A stretch of 64,000 nucleotides of DNA from Rhizobium brockwellii (lineage in GTDB: Bacteria; Pseudomonadota; Alphaproteobacteria; Rhizobiales; Rhizobiaceae): assembly GCF_000769405.2 (NCBI RefSeq), contig NZ_CP053441.1:372001-436000 (forward strand), in the 5' to 3' direction. A program made the translations under genes and the position numbers. Of this stretch, positions 8,536-16,841 are shown piece by piece (the stretch's first letter is position 1; every line of letters begins with the position of its first letter). Below the pieces are notes generated by a model. The model searched no databases. It saw only the letters and a program-made list of their open reading frames with translations, and had not been told where the DNA came from.

Positions 8536-9135
8536 TCATGCGCGGCGCTGCTCGATCAGGGCCATTGGCTGGTACCTGCGGCTGATGCGATAAACCGCAG
8601 CCGGCGGGATATTGCGCAACGTCCAGCCGATCCTCTTTGAGACAAGACCGAGGGAGTCGAGGATTTCGACGGGTACCGGGCATTTTGGCCCGTAGGTGAA
8701 TTGATACAAGGCACCATGGGGTCTGAGGTTGGAAAAGCAGCCCTCGAGCAGCGCCTGCACATCGTCCGGCCGCATGGCAAGAAGCGGAAGCCCGCTGACG
8801 ATACCGCCGAAGAAGCTTCTGGAAAGCGCCGTCTTCCACATCTCCCGCACGTCCAGCTGCAGCACCCTGGCATCGGGAAAGCGATCTTGAAGCAGCGTGG
8901 CGAAATCCCGTTCGTATTCGATCAGAGTAAGATCGCGCTCTGCAATGCCGCGTTCCAAAAGGGCCGCGGTGAAAACCCCGGTGCCTGGGCCGAGTTCGAG
9001 AACCGGCCCGGTCAGCGTAGAAATTTCCTTGGTCATCAGGCCCGCAAGGTGGGGGCCTGATGGTGTGATCGAGGCGATGCGCAGCGGCGCGCGAAGCCAG
9101 GCAAGAAGAAAGCGTCGGCGATCGAAACGTGGCAT
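8536..9135 (-). CDS. PmtA-like class I SAM-dependent methyltransferase
   Basis: 199 residues from the ATG at 9135, chosen because GAAGG lies 5 nt before it; an in-frame upstream start at 9183 lacks this. WLRAPLRIASITPSG near the N-terminus matches the amphipathic entry helix of the Agrobacterium/Sinorhizobium phospholipid N-methyltransferase PmtA, and VLELGPGTGVFTAAL is SAM motif I. PmtA methylates phosphatidylethanolamine towards phosphatidylcholine. This could be a PmtA paralogue or an rRNA-adenine-methyltransferase-like enzyme. The length equals that of PmtA, but several conserved positions differ, so substrate is not certain. Confidence 0.75.
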   Translation of the reverse strand: MPRFDRRRFLLAWLRAPLRIASITPSGPHLAGLMTKEISTLTGPVLELGPGTGVFTAALLERGIAERDLTLIEYERDFATLLQDRFPDARVLQLDVREMWKTALSRSFFGGIVSGLPLLAMRPDDVQALLEGCFSNLRPHGALYQFTYGPKCPVPVEILDSLGLVSKRIGWTLRNIPPAAVYRISRRYQPMALIEQRRA

Positions 9136-9230
9136 TGGACCTTCACAGTGGCTGATTGATCCCCCCATGAACCGGCTCAACATTGCAACAGTCTGTCATG
9201 TCGTAGTCACGGTGACGCAGACGCAGATTT

Positions 9231-10121
9231 TTATGCCTGAGACGCGACCTTCCGGCGCGTTGCTCTGAGCCCCCTCCTGTCGATCCAGCTTTTGATTTCG
9301 GCGGCAATCGCCTCGGGCTGGTCCTCGGGGGCAATGTGGCGCGCCGGCCCGCAACCCCTGATCTCCAGGCCGGCGACGTTGTCGAGGCACCACGAAATCA
9401 TCTCGCTGCCGATCAACAGCGTTTCGGAGGGACCGTCGAAGGTCAGCAGCAGCTTGGGAGTCTCAGGACTGGCGGAAAGCCAGCGGTCATAGGTCTCGAT
9501 CCTGGCGACCACATCGGCTGGCTCGCCGTTGATCGGCATGGCGCGCGGCCATTCCAGCAGCGGGCGTCGGCTGTCACGGTCCGGATAGGGTGCGCGGTAG
9601 ACATCCCAGTCGGCATCGCTGAGCCCTTTCAGCGTGGTCGCGCGCAAGGCTTGTTCGATGAAGAAATTTTCGTCGAGGACCTTGGCCTCGCCGGTTCCCG
9701 CACCCCGCAACAGTTCATAACGCGCCTTTCCGCCGCCCGGCAGATCCTCCCAGCCCATCGGCCGCAGGATGGTTTCCATGAAGGCGATGCCGCGCACTCG
9801 CTCGGCGTGGCGCGAGGCCCAGTCGAATGCCAGCGCGCCGCCCCAGTCGTGGCCGACGAGCACGACGTCGTCGAGGTCAAGCGCATCGAACCAGGCGTCG
9901 AGATAGGCGATGTGATCGCCATAGCGATAGCCGATATCGGGTTTGCCGGAGCGTCCCATGCCGATGAGATCGGGCGCCAGGCAGCGGCCGGGCCCGGTGC
10001 CGGGCATGATGTTCCGCCAGAGATGCGATGAGGTGGGATTGCCGTGAAGGAAGACGATCGGGTCGCCCTCCCCCAGCTCCTCGTAGGAGATGAACGAGGT
10101 GAGGATATCGATGGTCGGCAT
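9231..10121 (-). CDS. Haloalkane dehalogenase, HLD-II type
   Basis: 296 residues from the ATG at 10121 (GGAG ribosome site); a GTG four codons upstream is less likely. The alpha/beta-hydrolase core has the halide-binding pair Asn28 (HGNPTSSHLW) and Trp93, nucleophile Asp92 (GHDWGG), the subfamily-II acid Glu116 (AFMETILRP) and base His262 (ARHIAPED). It hydrolyses carbon-halogen bonds of haloalkanes to alcohol plus halide. Rhizobial relatives include the Bradyrhizobium and Mesorhizobium dehalogenases. It is divergent from a MarR gene, with two operator-like palindromes between them. The natural substrate in rhizobia is unclear. Confidence 0.88.
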   Translation of the reverse strand: MPTIDILTSFISYEELGEGDPIVFLHGNPTSSHLWRNIMPGTGPGRCLAPDLIGMGRSGKPDIGYRYGDHIAYLDAWFDALDLDDVVLVGHDWGGALAFDWASRHAERVRGIAFMETILRPMGWEDLPGGGKARYELLRGAGTGEAKVLDENFFIEQALRATTLKGLSDADWDVYRAPYPDRDSRRPLLEWPRAMPINGEPADVVARIETYDRWLSASPETPKLLLTFDGPSETLLIGSEMISWCLDNVAGLEIRGCGPARHIAPEDQPEAIAAEIKSWIDRRGLRATRRKVASQA

Positions 10122-10146
10122 ATGGAGCTCCACGCTTTCGTGCTAT

Positions 10147-10166
10147 ATAGGCAGGCGACTGTCCAT
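10147..10166. promoter_or_regulatory. Candidate MarR operator 1 (imperfect palindrome)
   Basis: ATAGGCAG-GCGA-CTGTCCAT, a 20-bp inverted repeat with symmetric deviations from operator 2. It lies 26 bp upstream of the dehalogenase ATG. Confidence 0.6.
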
Positions 10167-10173
10167 TTATCAT

Positions 10174-10193
10174 ATAGACAGGTAACTGTCTAT
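10174..10193. promoter_or_regulatory. Candidate MarR operator 2 (perfect palindrome)
   Basis: ATAGACAG-GTAA-CTGTCTAT is a perfect 8+8 inverted repeat, extendable by one base pair each side, 27 bp centre-to-centre from operator 1 and 17 bp upstream of the marR start. Two similar sites in the intergenic region suggest dual autorepression and dehalogenase control. Confidence 0.65.
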
Positions 10194-10209
10194 ATCTGCG
10201 CGGGGTTTC

Positions 10210-10629
10210 ATGTCTTCTTCCCTTGGCCTGTTGTTGCGTCTGGTCCATCAGCATTGGACACAGGCCGTCGAAGCGGCACTCGATGAGGCCGGCTACGGCG
10301 ATATCCGCCCGCCGCACGCCAATGTCTTCACCTTCGCGCGGCCGGAGGGCATCCAGGTCAGCGAGCTGACCAAGCTCGCCCGTGTTCGCAAGCAGACGAT
10401 GACGCAGGCCGTGGAAGAACTCGAGCGCTTGGGTTATGTCGAGCGCCGGCCCGATCCGAATGACCGGCGCGGCCGGCTGGTGTTTCTGACGGAAAAAGGC
10501 CAGGGGGTCAGGCCGATAGCGATGGCGGCGGGCCGGCGCGTCGATGAAAGCTGGGCCGCCCTGACCAGCCAGCAACAGATGGACGATTTGCGGACAGCAC
10601 TCCGGCGGCTGCTGGAGCAGCTGCAATAG
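10210..10629 (+). CDS. MarR-family transcriptional regulator
   Basis: 139 residues with a winged helix centred on the recognition stretch ELTKLARVRKQTMTQAVEEL and the wing ERRPDPNDRRGRLV, the DxRxxR-type MarR signature. MarR proteins are dimeric repressors released by small aromatic or stress ligands. The gene is divergent from the haloalkane dehalogenase and probably represses both genes via the palindromes between them. The amine oxidase gene follows 64 bp downstream on the same strand. Confidence 0.9.
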   Translation: MSSSLGLLLRLVHQHWTQAVEAALDEAGYGDIRPPHANVFTFARPEGIQVSELTKLARVRKQTMTQAVEELERLGYVERRPDPNDRRGRLVFLTEKGQGVRPIAMAAGRRVDESWAALTSQQQMDDLRTALRRLLEQLQ

Positions 10630-10693
10630 CGAAGCGGGGCTGGTATGGGGGCGACCCTTTCCACCTAACCGTCGCGCGACCGAAGGAGAATGT

Positions 10694-11956
10694 ATGCCTG
10701 GTGACAAAAGCAAGGGCGCCAAGGAGGACGTCGTCATCATCGGCGCCGGTGCCGCCGGCATTGCCGCCGCCCGTCGCCTGCAGGCAATCCGCCCGGATCT
10801 TTCCATCCTCCTGCTTGAAGCTGGCGATCGTCTCGGCGGTCGCGCCTGGACGGTCGGGCTGCCTGAAGCCACCGATATCGGGCTCGATCTCGGCTGCGGC
10901 TGGCTGCATGGCGCGCGGACCAATGCCTGGACTGCGATCGCCGGTGAGGTCGGACTGACGGTCGACCGCACGCCTGCGCCCTGGAGTGATGGCGGACGGC
11001 GGCTTCAGCGGGATGACGCGGAGGCGCGTGCCGCAAGGCAGGCGATCGGCGCCTATTTCGAGCGCCTCGAGAGCCACGCGGGGAATGACGCAGCCATGGC
11101 CGATATGCTCGAGCCCGGTAATCCCTGGAACGGCCAGATCCGGGCGGTCGGCACCTACATCACCGGCGCCGAACTGGGGCGGTCGTCGGTCGTCGATTAC
11201 AACAGATACGATCCGGGGCCTGGCCCTGACTGGCGGGTGCGCGAGGGCTATGGAACGCTGGTCTCGCTTTACGGCAAGCCGGTTCGGGCAAGGCTCGGCA
11301 CCGAAGTCACACGCATCGACCATCGTCATGCCGGCCGTATCGCCATCGAGACGAACCAGGGTGTGCTCAGTGCCCGCGCGGTGCTGGTGACCGTTTCGAC
11401 GAATGTGCTTGCCGCCGGCAAGATCGCCTTCGACCCGCCTTTGCCTGACAAGATCGAGGCAGCAGCCCGTTTACCCCTGGGGCTCGCCGACAAGCTGTTC
11501 TTGAGGCTCGCAAATCGGGAGGCGTTGCCGGCGGACACGCATATGCTCGGCTCTACCAGTCGCGGCGCAACCGGCACCTATCAGCTCCGGCCGTTCGGCG
11601 CCCCCGTCGTCGAAGCCTATTTTGCCGGCGACCTCGCGCATGATCTTGAGGGGCAAGGCAGAGAGGCTGCCTTCTCCTTCGCTGGAGATGAACTGGCGGC
11701 ACATTTTGGCGCGGACATCCGCAAGGAATTGTCGGTGGCGGCAATGTCGGCCTGGGCCGCAGCGCCCCATATCGGCGGCTCCTATTCCTACGCCGAGCCC
11801 GGCGCCTCCGATCTGCGCAGCTGTCTCGCCGCGCCGCATGACGAGCGGATCTTCTTTGCCGGCGAAGCCTGTTCGACGTCGCGTTATTCGACGGCGCACG
11901 GCGCCTATGAGACGGGCGTCGGCGCAGCCGATCGGATCGCCGGCTCGTTTTCGTAA
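10694..11956 (+). CDS. FAD-dependent amine oxidase
   Basis: 420 residues. An N-terminal Rossmann FAD site (VVIIGAGAAGIAAARRL, about 14-30) is followed by GDRLGGRAWT. Near the C-terminus FFAGEACSTSRYSTAHGAYE provides the second FAD-contact motif of the monoamine/polyamine oxidase family. It should oxidise a primary or secondary amine to an aldehyde with O2 as acceptor, giving H2O2. There is no signal peptide, so it is cytoplasmic. A ribosome site (AAGGAGAA) precedes the ATG. It may be co-transcribed with marR. The substrate is unknown; polyamine or tyramine-like amines are guesses. Confidence 0.87.
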   Translation: MPGDKSKGAKEDVVIIGAGAAGIAAARRLQAIRPDLSILLLEAGDRLGGRAWTVGLPEATDIGLDLGCGWLHGARTNAWTAIAGEVGLTVDRTPAPWSDGGRRLQRDDAEARAARQAIGAYFERLESHAGNDAAMADMLEPGNPWNGQIRAVGTYITGAELGRSSVVDYNRYDPGPGPDWRVREGYGTLVSLYGKPVRARLGTEVTRIDHRHAGRIAIETNQGVLSARAVLVTVSTNVLAAGKIAFDPPLPDKIEAAARLPLGLADKLFLRLANREALPADTHMLGSTSRGATGTYQLRPFGAPVVEAYFAGDLAHDLEGQGREAAFSFAGDELAAHFGADIRKELSVAAMSAWAAAPHIGGSYSYAEPGASDLRSCLAAPHDERIFFAGEACSTSRYSTAHGAYETGVGAADRIAGSFS

Positions 11957-12196
11957 AATCTGTGATCCTCGCCGGCTGCGACCGCAGGCAGGAATATTTT
12001 TTTCTCACTTGTCGCGCGGGTGGGATTGGGTATGCTTGCCCCGGCCCCTGTGCTCCCAGCCTGGGGCGCCATACGTCATCCGGCGGCAAGCGGCCGCCCT
12101 CAAGCACAATATTGTCATTGTCATTGATTGCAGGAGCCCCGGCTTCTACCCCGACGTTTGCACGTCGGCTGCGGGTATCCGCATGAGGAGGAAGAA

Positions 12197-13228
12197 ATGG
12201 ATTATCGCAAGCTCGGTCCCAGCGGGACCGTCGTCACCGCCTATTGCCTCGGCACCATGACCTTCGGCGCGGAGGCCGATGAGGCCGCCTCGCACAAGCT
12301 GCTCGACGATTATTTCGCCTGGGGCGGCAATTTCATCGATACCGCCGATGTCTATAGCGCCGGCAAGTCGGAAGAGATCATCGGACGCTGGCTGAAGGCG
12401 CGCCCGACCGAGGCCCGCCAGGCGATCGTCGCCACCAAAGGGCGCTTTCCGATGGGCAACGGACCTAACGATATCGGCCTATCGCGCCGGCATCTTAGCC
12501 AGGCGCTCGACGATTCGCTCCGCCGCCTCGACCTCGAGCAGATCGACCTCTACCAGATGCATGCCTGGGACGCGCTGACGCCGATCGAGGAGACGCTGCG
12601 TTTCCTCGACGATGCGGTTTCTTCCGGCAAGGTCGGCTATTACGGCTTCTCCAATTATGTCGGCTGGCACATCGCCAAGGCCTCGGAAATCGCCAAGGCG
12701 CGCGGTTATACCCGCCCGGTGACGCTGCAGCCGCAATATAACCTGCTGGTGCGCGACATCGAGCTCGAGATCGTCGCGGCCTGCCAGGATGCCGGCATGG
12801 GCCTGTTGCCGTGGTCGCCGCTCGGCGGCGGTTGGCTGACCGGCAAGTACAAGCGTGACGAGATGCCGACAGGCGCCACCCGCCTCGGTGAAAACCCCAA
12901 TCGCGGCGGCGAATCCTATGCGCCTCGTAATGCGCTGGAGCGAACCTGGGCGATCATCGCTGTCGTCGAGGAGATCGCCCAGGCGCACGGCGTCAGCATG
13001 GCGCAGGTGGCGCTCGGCTGGACGGCGGCGCAGCCGGCAATCACATCCGTCATCCTCGGCGCCCGCACGCCGGAACAGCTCGCCGACAACCTCGGCGCCA
13101 TGAAACTGAAGCTCTCCGATGACGACATGGCGCGGCTCAACGAGGTGAGTGCGCCCCAGCCACTCGACTATCCCTACGGCAAGGGCGGCATCAACCAGCG
13201 TCACCGCAAGATCGAGGGCGGCCGCTGA
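12197..13228 (+). CDS. Aldo/keto reductase
   Basis: 343 residues, starting at MDYRKLGPSG after a strong GGAGGAAGAA site; in-frame codons further upstream are not needed. The TIM-barrel AKR signatures are present: FIDTADVYSAGKSEEIIG with the catalytic Asp/Tyr, the Lys of VATKGRF, and DLYQMHAWDALTPIEE with the conserved His. The C-terminal nucleotide-binding part contains SVILGARTPEQLADNLGA. It is likely an NADPH-dependent carbonyl reductase of the YajO/YghZ-like group. Convergent with the next gene, with a shared hairpin terminator. Confidence 0.9.
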   Translation: MDYRKLGPSGTVVTAYCLGTMTFGAEADEAASHKLLDDYFAWGGNFIDTADVYSAGKSEEIIGRWLKARPTEARQAIVATKGRFPMGNGPNDIGLSRRHLSQALDDSLRRLDLEQIDLYQMHAWDALTPIEETLRFLDDAVSSGKVGYYGFSNYVGWHIAKASEIAKARGYTRPVTLQPQYNLLVRDIELEIVAACQDAGMGLLPWSPLGGGWLTGKYKRDEMPTGATRLGENPNRGGESYAPRNALERTWAIIAVVEEIAQAHGVSMAQVALGWTAAQPAITSVILGARTPEQLADNLGAMKLKLSDDDMARLNEVSAPQPLDYPYGKGGINQRHRKIEGGR

Positions 13229-13251
13229 GCCTTTCGGCCGCATCTGAACGA

Positions 13252-13284
13252 AGCCTGTCCGCTTCTCGCCGAAGCGGACAGGCT
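13252..13284. terminator. Bidirectional hairpin between convergent genes
   Basis: AGCCTGTCCGCTTC pairs perfectly with GAAGCGGACAGGCT across a 5-nt loop (TCGCC). It lies 23 bp after the aldo/keto reductase stop and 14 bp from the stop of the facing luxR gene. No long T-run follows. Confidence 0.6.
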
Positions 13285-13298
13285 GTCCGGGCCGAGGT

Positions 13299-14153
13299 CT
13301 ATCGACTCGTGTTCTGGGCTGCCGGTCGGTCGCCCGTGCTGCCGAATGTCTTCAGGTAGATCGACAAAAGCTGCGTCTGCGAGGAGATGCCGAGCTTGCG
13401 GTAGACGTTGCGGCGATGGACCTTCACCGTGCCCGTCGAGATGTTGAGCCTAAGGCCGATCGATTCCGAGGAATGTCCCTGCAATACCAGATCGACGATG
13501 GCGGTTTCGCGGCTCGTCAGCTTGAGGTCGCGCCAGACAGTGTCGGCCGGCTGTAGCGCCTGCGTCGCCGCACCGCGTTTCCTCCCCGTCCTCATGCCGG
13601 CATCACGTTGCGCGTCGAAGCGGGCGCCGAGCCCCGGCCAGAAATGCCGGACAAGGCTCGTGACCAGTGGCTCCGCCTTTTTCAGAAGCGCGAATTCAGC
13701 CGGCGGAAACGAGCCGGTCTTTTCCCGGCGCATCAGCGACAGCACGATGGTTATATCGTCGTCGAGTGTCACGAAGAAGCCGATCTCCTCGGCAAGCCCG
13801 GTCTGGACGTAGTAGCTCCGGTAATATTCGCTGGAGAAGAAGCGGTCGGGCGCCAGCTCGCGCATGCGGAAGACGCCGGCGCGACGCGCGCGGGCGGTCT
13901 GGTAGAAGGGGTCGAGCAGATAGGGACCGACCTGGTAGAGGGTAACGAAAACGACGTTCTCTTGCGGATCGAAGGTGCTGTAGAGATCGATCGGCCGTTC
14001 CTTGCCGCGATAGGCAAAAACCACGACATAGTCGAAGCGTACCAGCGCCGCCATCATCCGGCGGAACGTCTCTCCAAACTCTGCATCCGCCATGGCGGGC
14101 TTTCCGACAGTGGCGTCGAAAGCCTGAAACAGCGACTCGAGATCAATGCTCAT
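13299..14153 (-). CDS. LuxR-family transcriptional regulator
   Basis: 284 residues. The C-terminal helix-turn-helix (about 212-268) reads LTSRETAIVDLVLQGHSSES then a segment ending TVKVHRRNVYRKLGI, a clear LuxR/FixJ-type domain. The N-terminal 190 residues do not show an autoinducer or receiver domain I can name. It is divergent from the ABC transporter operon that starts at 14345, with two palindromes in the 190-bp gap. It is therefore a likely regulator of that polyamine-type transporter. Confidence 0.85.
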   Translation of the reverse strand: MSIDLESLFQAFDATVGKPAMADAEFGETFRRMMAALVRFDYVVVFAYRGKERPIDLYSTFDPQENVVFVTLYQVGPYLLDPFYQTARARRAGVFRMRELAPDRFFSSEYYRSYYVQTGLAEEIGFFVTLDDDITIVLSLMRREKTGSFPPAEFALLKKAEPLVTSLVRHFWPGLGARFDAQRDAGMRTGRKRGAATQALQPADTVWRDLKLTSRETAIVDLVLQGHSSESIGLRLNISTGTVKVHRRNVYRKLGISSQTQLLSIYLKTFGSTGDRPAAQNTSR

Positions 14154-14222
14154 CGATGGCCTCCCCCAATCGTCTCATCAGGAATGGGTGCAATTTCATA
14201 TACACCTTCCACGAAGAGATGT

Positions 14223-14253
14223 GAGGTAGAATACCTCTTTCGGGGTATATACC
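14223..14253. promoter_or_regulatory. Two palindromes between luxR and the ABC operon
   Basis: GAGGTA-GAA-TACCTC (14223-14237) and GGTATATACC (14244-14253) share GGTA/TACC arms and lie between the divergent genes. They are candidate operator half-sites for the LuxR regulator or core promoter elements; function is inferred. Confidence 0.4.
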
Positions 14254-14344
14254 GCGCGGGAGGCCCGGGCTTAGTCTTTCGCTAACGACGGTGGCAAAAA
14301 GGCAGCGCTAGACTGCCCGTACCGACCAACCGCAGGGAACAGAC

Positions 14345-15454
14345 GTGGCATCCGCTTCGACGAACGATATCGAATTCCGTTCGGTCACCAAGAATTATGG
14401 CGCGGTGACCGCCGTGACCGACATAAACCTGAATGTACCGAAGGGCGCTTTCCTCGCTTTGCTCGGACCTTCCGGCTGCGGCAAGACCACGTGTCTTCGC
14501 ATGATCGGTGGTTTCGAGCAGCCGAGCGAGGGCGCCGTGCTGATCGATGGGCGGGAGATGAACGGTGTTCCGGCCTATCGCCGCCCCGTCAACATGGTCT
14601 TCCAGCATTATGCTCTGTTCCCGCACTTCAATGTCGTGGAGAACGTCGCCTATGGCCTGAGGCAGATGCGCCCGAGGATCGCGGCGGCCGAAATCAACCG
14701 CCGCGTAGCCGAAGCACTGGAGATGGTGCGGCTCGGCGGTTTCGCCAAGCGGCGCATCCACGAGATGTCCGGCGGCCAGCAGCAGCGGGTGGCTTTGGCG
14801 CGGGCGATCGTCAACCGGCCTTCAGTGCTGCTGCTCGACGAGCCGCTGGCAGCACTCGACAAGAAGCTGCGCTCGGCCATGCAGATCGAATTGCAGACGC
14901 TGCAGCGCGAGCTCGGCATCACCTTCGTGCTCGTCACCCACGATCAGGAAGAAGCGCTGTCGATGGCCGACATCGTCTGCGTCATGAGCGCCGGGCGCAT
15001 TCGTCAGCTCGGCTCGCCGCAGGAGGTCTACGATCGCCCGGCCGATCTTTTCGTCGCGGATTTCGTCGGCAAGGCCAACCGGATCGACGCGACGATGGAA
15101 GCCGACGGCAAAACGCTGCGCCTTGCCGACGGTTCTGCGTTCACAGCGGGCGCCCGGTCCGGCCTTGTCCCAGGCGAGGTCATCGTCGCGATCCGGCCGG
15201 AGGCGATCCGGCTGACGCGGGCGGCCGTTGGCAGCACGTCCTTTGCCGGCACGGTCACGCACCGCATCTTCCTCGGCTCCTCGGCCGAATATGCCGTCAC
15301 AGTTCCGGGGCTTGGCGATTTTCTCGTCACCGCCGACCGGCGCAGCATGAACGAGAGCGATCTGGTCGAGCCGGGCGAAGCGGTCTTCCTCGGCTTCGAT
15401 CCTGACATGGCCCACGTTTTTCCTGCCCAAGCTTCTTCTGCATCGAGTGCATAA
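14345..15454 (+). CDS. ABC transporter ATP-binding protein, spermidine/putrescine type
   Basis: 369 residues with a GTG start preceded by AGGGAA. Walker A GPSGCGKTT is at 41-49, the Q-loop in MVFQHYALFPH, signature MSGGQQQRVALARA from 141, Walker B LLLDEP near 163-167, and the H-loop in LVTHDQEEAL. A TOBE domain fills the C-terminal 110 residues. The layout is that of PotA/CysA-like importers of polyamines and related compounds. It heads an operon with a binding protein, two permeases and an SDR. The cargo is probably a small cationic or polar amine; only the class is certain. Confidence 0.92.
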   Translation: MASASTNDIEFRSVTKNYGAVTAVTDINLNVPKGAFLALLGPSGCGKTTCLRMIGGFEQPSEGAVLIDGREMNGVPAYRRPVNMVFQHYALFPHFNVVENVAYGLRQMRPRIAAAEINRRVAEALEMVRLGGFAKRRIHEMSGGQQQRVALARAIVNRPSVLLLDEPLAALDKKLRSAMQIELQTLQRELGITFVLVTHDQEEALSMADIVCVMSAGRIRQLGSPQEVYDRPADLFVADFVGKANRIDATMEADGKTLRLADGSAFTAGARSGLVPGEVIVAIRPEAIRLTRAAVGSTSFAGTVTHRIFLGSSAEYAVTVPGLGDFLVTADRRSMNESDLVEPGEAVFLGFDPDMAHVFPAQASSASSA

Positions 15455-15476
15455 ACCAGAACAAGGGAACAGCATC

Positions 15477-16637
15477 ATGAGCAAGGACTACAAGGATAAT
15501 CTGCCCATTACCCCTGAAGGCTTCATGGACGAGTTCATGCGCCTGAAGCGCGGCTCCGTCAGCCGCCGCCACTTCCTCGGCATCACAGGCCTCGGCCTTG
15601 CGACCGCCGTGCTGTCGCGCTTCCCCGGCGCACTGTCGACGCCTGCCTATGCCGAGGATCTCGGTACCCAGATGTCGATCGCCACCTGGCCGAACTACCA
15701 TGATCCTGCGACCTTCGAGAACTTCAAGGCAGCGACCGGCGTTGCCGTCGAGGTCAACGTCTTTGGCTCCAACGAGGAAATGCTGGCCAAGCTCCAGGCG
15801 GGCGCCTCCGGCTGGTCGCTCTTCGTGCCAACCAACTACACGATCTCCACCCATCACAAGCTCGGCCTGATCGACGAACTCGATCTGTCGAAGATCCCGA
15901 ATTTCAGCCAGGCGACGGAGAATCCACGCTTCACCAAGGAAGGCATGATCGACGGCAAGACCTATGCCGTGCCGAAGAACTGGGGCACGACCGGATTCTC
16001 GGTCAATACCTCGAAGATCAAGACCAAGCTATCCAGCTGGAAGCACTTCTTCGAGATCGTCCAGACCGAAGCCGACGGCCGGGCCATGGTGCACGACTAT
16101 CAACTGACGACGATCGGCAGCGCGCTGGTCTCGCTCGGCTACGGCTTCAACTCGATCAAGGCGGACGAACTCGCCAAGGCCGAGGAACTGCTGATCAAGG
16201 TCAAGCCGCACCTTTTCGCCATCAACAGCGACTACCAGCCGGCCATGCGCGCCACCGACGCCTGGCTCACCATGTGCTGGACCAATGACGGCGCGCAGCT
16301 GAACCGCGACGTTCCCGAGATCGCCTACGTGCTCGGCACCGATGGCGGCGAGATCTGGACCGATTATTACGCCATCCCGAAGGATGCACCGAACAAGGCG
16401 GCGGGTTATGCGCTGCTCAACTACCTGATGGACCCGGCCAATGCCGTCAAGGAGCACATCGCCAACGGTGCGCCGACGACAGACAGCCGCGTCATCGCGC
16501 TGCTGCCGAAGGAGATCACCACCAACAAGATCGTCTATCCCGACGAGGCGCAGCTGACGCCGCTGGAATTCGGCGCGGCGGTAACGCTGACCGATCCCGG
16601 GCGCGCGGAGCTGATGGCGCGCTTCAAGTCGGCTTGA
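15477..16637 (+). CDS. PotD-like periplasmic substrate-binding protein, Tat-exported
   Basis: 386 residues from the ATG at 15477, which has an AAGGGAAC site; an in-frame ATG at 15447 lies inside the previous gene. A twin-arginine signal (SRRHFLGITGLGLATAVL, about 33-50) indicates folded export through Tat. The mature part opens with SIATWPNYHDPATFENFKA and is of the extracellular polyamine-binding class, with YAIPKDAPNKAAGYALLNYL typical of the C-terminal lobe. It delivers the ligand to the two permeases that follow. A repeat-rich 200-bp gap separates it from them. Confidence 0.9.
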   Translation: MSKDYKDNLPITPEGFMDEFMRLKRGSVSRRHFLGITGLGLATAVLSRFPGALSTPAYAEDLGTQMSIATWPNYHDPATFENFKAATGVAVEVNVFGSNEEMLAKLQAGASGWSLFVPTNYTISTHHKLGLIDELDLSKIPNFSQATENPRFTKEGMIDGKTYAVPKNWGTTGFSVNTSKIKTKLSSWKHFFEIVQTEADGRAMVHDYQLTTIGSALVSLGYGFNSIKADELAKAEELLIKVKPHLFAINSDYQPAMRATDAWLTMCWTNDGAQLNRDVPEIAYVLGTDGGEIWTDYYAIPKDAPNKAAGYALLNYLMDPANAVKEHIANGAPTTDSRVIALLPKEITTNKIVYPDEAQLTPLEFGAAVTLTDPGRAELMARFKSA

Positions 16638-16647
16638 TCCGATCTCG

Positions 16648-16791
16648 CCTTCTCCCCAGCGGGGAGAAGGTGGCCCAAAGGGTCGGATGAGGGGGCGACA
16701 GATGCTGCCTTTCGCGTGAGCTCAAGGCATTCGTCGCTTCGCTCCTCATCCCCTCGCTTTGCTCGGCTCTTCTCCCCGCCGGGGAGAAGAG
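16648..16791. repeat. Pair of GGGGAGAAG palindromic repeats between binding-protein and permease genes
   Basis: CCTTCTCCCC-AGC-GGGGAGAAGG (16648-16670) and CTCTTCTCCCC-GCC-GGGGAGAAGAG (16767-16791) are near-identical hairpins. The first is followed by GTCGGATGAGGGGG and the second preceded by CTCATCCCCTCGC, so the two copies are inverted relative to each other. This is a common rhizobial intergenic repeat type. Within the operon they could protect the upstream mRNA or dampen permease expression. Confidence 0.75.
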
Positions 16792-16841
16792 GGAGAGTGG
16801 GGCGCCGAAAGTTGCTCTTTCAAAAAGTTGCGTGGACTGAA

